Below are positions 61,600 through 64,000 of a DNA stretch of 64,000 nucleotides, piece after piece. This DNA comes from Gracilimonas sp. (GTDB lineage Bacteria; Bacteroidota; Rhodothermia; Balneolales; Balneolaceae): positions 62,001 through 126,000 of the forward strand of contig NZ_JAVJQO010000002.1 in NCBI RefSeq assembly GCF_040218225.1, read 5' to 3'. Each line of letters begins with the position of its first letter. The stretch's first letter is position 1. The position numbers and the translations under genes are program-made. Under the pieces are notes generated by a model. The model searched no databases. It worked only from the letters and a program-made list of their open reading frames with translations, and had not been told where the DNA came from.

Positions 61600-62715
61600 T
61601 TGATACACGTTTCAGCCGACCAAAATCTGTATAAAATTGAGGAGCTCATTCCTCCGCAAACAGAGCTTAATCTATATAATCCTTCAGACGGAATCCCGGA
61701 CCTGAATCAGGCCGATGCCTTGTTACTTCGAACTGTAACCCATTTAACCGCAGATACTTTCCCGAATCCTCCAAAAAATCTCAGGTTCATCGGAACCGGG
61801 TCATCAGGAACTGATCATCTGGACAACGAATACCTGGAAGAAAAGGGAATTACCCTCGCCAGTGCAAATGGCTGTAATGCCCGTGCGGTTGCCGAGTACG
61901 TAATGACCTCCATTCTGCTGTGGCGCGAAAAAGAGCAACCTGACGAATCGTTTGGGAGTGTGGGTGTGATTGGGGTTGGCAAAGCCGGATCTGCAGTTGT
62001 TGAGTTACTCACTAATTTTGGGATTGATTGTGTGCAGTACGACCCACCCAGGGCAGAAAGAGAGCCTGATTTTAGCTCAGTCTCGCTGCAAGAAGTCTTG
62101 AATTGTGATATTCTCACCTTTCATGTGCCCCTGAACAGAAAAGGAAATTATTCCACCTTTCACTGGCTTGATGAAGAAAAGCTAAAAGGCCGTTCTTACA
62201 AATTGATCATTAACGCTGCACGGGGTGGAGTTATTAACGAGTTAGCCCTGATGAAATATTATGTTGAAGGTGATATTCAGGATTATATCCTCGATGTATG
62301 GGAAGATGAACCTGATTTTAACACCGAAGTGGCTAAACATGCATTTATCGCTACGCCACACATCGCCGGTTATTCCGAGCAGGCTAAAGTCAACGCTACA
62401 AAACTAGTTTGTGATCAATTGGCTAAATTTTTTAATCTGGCTTCCGGGCCGGTTCACTACGAAATACCCGAACGTGCTGAGGATCTCGCTCACATTCAGT
62501 ATGATCTAACCAAACTCATTACCCGCCTGCATCCTATTCTGGGTTATGACAAAGCCCTGAGAGATTTATCTGGCCGACCGGATAAGAAAGTCTTGTTTCG
62601 GAATCTGAGAAATGAATGGCCATATCGTTTTGAGTATCCTTCCCTGAAAATCAGGAAAGAACTTCTGGAAGAGTTCCCTGAATTGAAGAAACTTGGTGTG
62701 AAGGCAACGGATTAG
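61600..62715 (+). CDS. pdxB: Erythronate-4-phosphate dehydrogenase
   Basis: A 371-residue D-2-hydroxyacid dehydrogenase of the PdxB type. The N-terminal substrate region, FIGTGSSGTDHLDNEYLEEKGI, SANGCNARAVAEYV, the NAD loop GVIGVGKAGSAV and the C-terminal DVWEDEPDFNTE and THIAGYSEQAK blocks align with E. coli PdxB, including the DUF3410-type C-terminal dimerisation domain. It oxidises 4-phosphoerythronate in vitamin B6 (PLP) synthesis. The frame opens with a GTG at 61522, but those residues lie over the deoA 5' region and look non-coding. I prefer the TTG at 61600, where MIHVSADQN aligns with the start of E. coli PdxB (MKILVDENM). Other pdx genes are not nearby. Confidence 0.9.
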   Translation: MIHVSADQNLYKIEELIPPQTELNLYNPSDGIPDLNQADALLLRTVTHLTADTFPNPPKNLRFIGTGSSGTDHLDNEYLEEKGITLASANGCNARAVAEYVMTSILLWREKEQPDESFGSVGVIGVGKAGSAVVELLTNFGIDCVQYDPPRAEREPDFSSVSLQEVLNCDILTFHVPLNRKGNYSTFHWLDEEKLKGRSYKLIINAARGGVINELALMKYYVEGDIQDYILDVWEDEPDFNTEVAKHAFIATPHIAGYSEQAKVNATKLVCDQLAKFFNLASGPVHYEIPERAEDLAHIQYDLTKLITRLHPILGYDKALRDLSGRPDKKVLFRNLRNEWPYRFEYPSLKIRKELLEEFPELKKLGVKATD

Positions 62716-63261
62716 TTAGTCCGGGTCTTTGTGATCGTAGCTTAATACTCTCTTCAAGATCCACTCTCCGTCTTCCAACAGCCACAAGTGGGTAAATCGG
62801 GCAAAGCCGGTTTTGTACATTTCTTTGCCTGGCTCCAGAATATAAAATTCGTGTTCTCCCCGCTGAATTGCACCGTATAGTTCTCCGTTATCCTTCAATT
62901 CAAATGCCTTGAGTGTTCAAGGTATAAGTTTACGGATGGGCTTTTTCTCAGACCCTGAGCAAATATTATTGCTGTAAGCAACGAAAAATTCTTCTCTGTC
63001 CTGAAATCCTCCGGTGTCATGATAGAATTCAAGGTCAGCGGCCATTAAACCTTCAAACTTTTCTTTGTTGCACTTGTTAAATCCCTCTATAAATAAAAGA
63101 CTGTCATTTGCAGCCAGTGTCTGAAATAATTCTGAATGATCATCAATCTGCGCATGAATTCCAGAAACCGGGATCACCAAAAGTGGAAGAATCAAAACAT
63201 GATACTTGAGAAAAGAAAGAAATGAAGACATAACGTACAGAAGAATTGATTCAGATTTCAT
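62716..63261 (-). pseudogene. DUF4440 (SnoaL-like) gene broken by an in-frame TGA
   Basis: One continuous minus-strand frame from 63261 (or ATG 63231, the start that gives a signal peptide) to 62716 is interrupted only by TGA at 62917-62919. The 5' part has a signal peptide ending IHAQ, then a DUF4440/SnoaL domain ('LFQTLAANDSLLFIEGFNKCNKEKFEGLMAADLEFYHDTGGFQDREEFF'). After the TGA the same frame goes on TLKAFELKDNGELYGAIQRGEHEFY, the expected second half of such domains, to the stop. Relatives usually have Gly where the TGA stands, and GGA to TGA is a single-base change. It could be a recent nonsense mutation, a sequencing error or readthrough. Confidence 0.72.
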
Positions 63262-63424
63262 TACCGGAGATGGCTACGCAGAATTTTTTTCCATGTTGCA
63301 ATGAAGTCTCAATGCCGATTAAAAAGAAGAAATAATTTTAACTCCCTAAGCATTGGCAGTAGTTATTTTTCTAAAATTGTTGCATAATTGTAATTGTGAA
63401 TTCTTCTAACTCCATGTATTACAG

Positions 63425-63916
63425 ATGAATAAAAATCTACTTCATATTTTCTATGTCTGTTTGTTTTGCCTCTTATTTCAGGGATGCAAGACCTGGCACA
63501 CTCTTGAATATGAGACCGATAATCAGCCTATTCAATTAGGTCCTCACCAAACAGCTTTAAAAGCAGATACCATGGGAGTCATCACTGGATATTATCGTCT
63601 GCATTCCGAAGATGATGTCTATTCCGAATCGGATAATGTGAGCGTAACTTTAGGCGGAGACGAGTATATAGAAGAAAATATCAGTACAACCATCTATCGT
63701 TCACTGGAGGATAACCCTGATCATTTCATCGCCGACGGTGTACTGCAAGTTGAAGTTGAGCAAGGAATCACATTTTGGGGCTTCTTAAAAACGGTAATTG
63801 CCGGAGCTATTACGGGAGGTGACTCAAGCGGAGGAGAATTTTCAACCCAAACAATCCGCCACTCCGGAGTTATTTATAAAATTGATTCAAAAGAAGAAAA
63901 AGATGAGAACAAGTAA
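63425..63916 (+). CDS. Hypothetical lipoprotein
   Basis: A 163-residue protein with lipoprotein signal ending LLFQGC (C21). The mature part begins KTWHTLEYETDNQPIQ, then a beta-rich domain with 'GYYRLHSEDDVYSESDNVSVTLGGDEYI' and a glycine-rich hydrophobic stretch (FWGFLKTVIAGAITGGDSSGG) near the end. No family recognised. It overlaps the following lipoprotein start by 14 bp, so the two are co-translated. Confidence 0.62.
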   Translation: MNKNLLHIFYVCLFCLLFQGCKTWHTLEYETDNQPIQLGPHQTALKADTMGVITGYYRLHSEDDVYSESDNVSVTLGGDEYIEENISTTIYRSLEDNPDHFIADGVLQVEVEQGITFWGFLKTVIAGAITGGDSSGGEFSTQTIRHSGVIYKIDSKEEKDENK

Positions 63917-64000
63917 CTTCAATTTGCCCCTTTTGGTCATATTTCTTTTAGCAGGAATAACCTTTTCGGGATGCTCGGTTGGTGCAAAAATAACAGTCAC
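63903..64000 (+). CDS. Lipoprotein, 3' end outside window
   Basis: The ATG at 63903 lies inside the last codons of the upstream lipoprotein gene. The readable 32 residues are a lipoprotein signal: MRTSNFNLPLLVIFLLAGI then TFSGCS, with acceptor Cys at residue 24. The gene runs off the end of the window, so its nature cannot be told. Confidence 0.6.
   Translation, partial: MRTSNFNLPLLVIFLLAGITFSGCSVGAKITV

Noticed and set aside
1-64000. Search for tRNA/rRNA genes, CRISPR arrays, integrases, transposases and phage genes
   Set aside because: None seen. Intergenic gaps are mostly shorter than 300 bp, and the two longer ones (20.9-21.4 and 38.0-38.4 kb) contain no cloverleaf or regular spaced repeats.

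Overview
The window looks like ordinary chromosome of a Gram-negative, heterotrophic bacterium of the Bacteroidota/Balneolota assemblage. Balneolaceae (Balneola or Gracilimonas relatives) is my best guess. The reasons are a moderate-to-low GC content judged by eye, many lipoproteins and secreted beta-propeller proteins, a choice-of-anchor B protein, a DPP-IV type S9 peptidase, an outer-membrane porin, TolC, weak or absent Shine-Dalgarno sequences before many genes, and no type IX sorting tails on the secreted proteins. The assignment is inference from gene content. No rRNA, tRNA, CRISPR array, insertion sequence, integrase or prophage gene was seen. About 60 protein genes fill the window, many in short operons.

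Layout. 1-7.4 kb: the end of a PH/SHOCT-domain protein, a secreted dipeptidyl peptidase, an MFS exporter, dut with a DUF3108 protein, a Spx/ArsC-like protein and two secreted proteins, one with an HELYH zinc-site motif. 7.5-13.2 kb: three secreted beta-propeller proteins and a small membrane protein. 13.5-20.9 kb: sucD, a peptidoglycan amidase, a membrane-tethered XRE regulator, glgC-glgA (glycogen synthesis) and a NatAB-like ABC exporter. 21-29.4 kb: accessory small membrane proteins and lipoproteins, a RibD-C/DHFR-fold reductase, hisN coupled to a catalytically dead M1-aminopeptidase-like protein with HEAT repeats, and a YceI / porin / YceI locus. 29.6-36 kb: a membrane-anchored MutS-like ATPase, a hexapeptide N-acetyltransferase, an Smr protein, a Dabb protein, then folE, cysS, yidD and hisI. 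36-42.9 kb: a DeaD-type RNA helicase with a long leader, an LCIB-type carbonic anhydrase candidate, an SMP-30-like lipoprotein, a GAF histidine kinase, a DUF547 protein and a glycosyltransferase. 42.9-49.8 kb: a complete TetR-TolC-HlyD-ABC export operon resembling E. coli cecR-ybhGFSR, with YbhF split into two genes, a possible 44-residue extra ORF and a palindromic TetR operator. 49.9-54 kb: an oxidoreductase, azurin, an NAD(P)-binding protein, phosphofructokinase and a DinB protein. 54-60.1 kb: an AAA+ ATPase, a CNNM/CorC-type membrane protein, an enoyl-CoA hydratase and a PspA locus. 60.2-64 kb: thymidine phosphorylase, pdxB, a DUF4440 gene broken by one in-frame TGA, and two overlapping lipoprotein genes.

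The most interesting unit is the PspA (ESCRT-III superfamily) locus at 58.0-60.1 kb. It holds a full-length PspA, then a 154-residue protein that is visibly a copy of the C-terminal half of PspA (both contain an EAR-[ML]-[DE]-[VI]-A-[LM]-DS block and a KT[VI]GNK tail), then a membrane-anchored coiled-coil protein with translational overlap. A two-lobed AAA+ ATPase with only one intact P-loop lies downstream on the same strand. I read this as a candidate membrane-remodelling or envelope-stress module. Other points worth a second look are the dead M1-HEAT protein, the membrane MutS-like ATPase near an Smr gene, the LCIB-type carbonic anhydrase in a bacterium with no visible CO2-concentrating genes, and 11-bp-periodic repeats shared by the porin-operon and azurin promoter regions.
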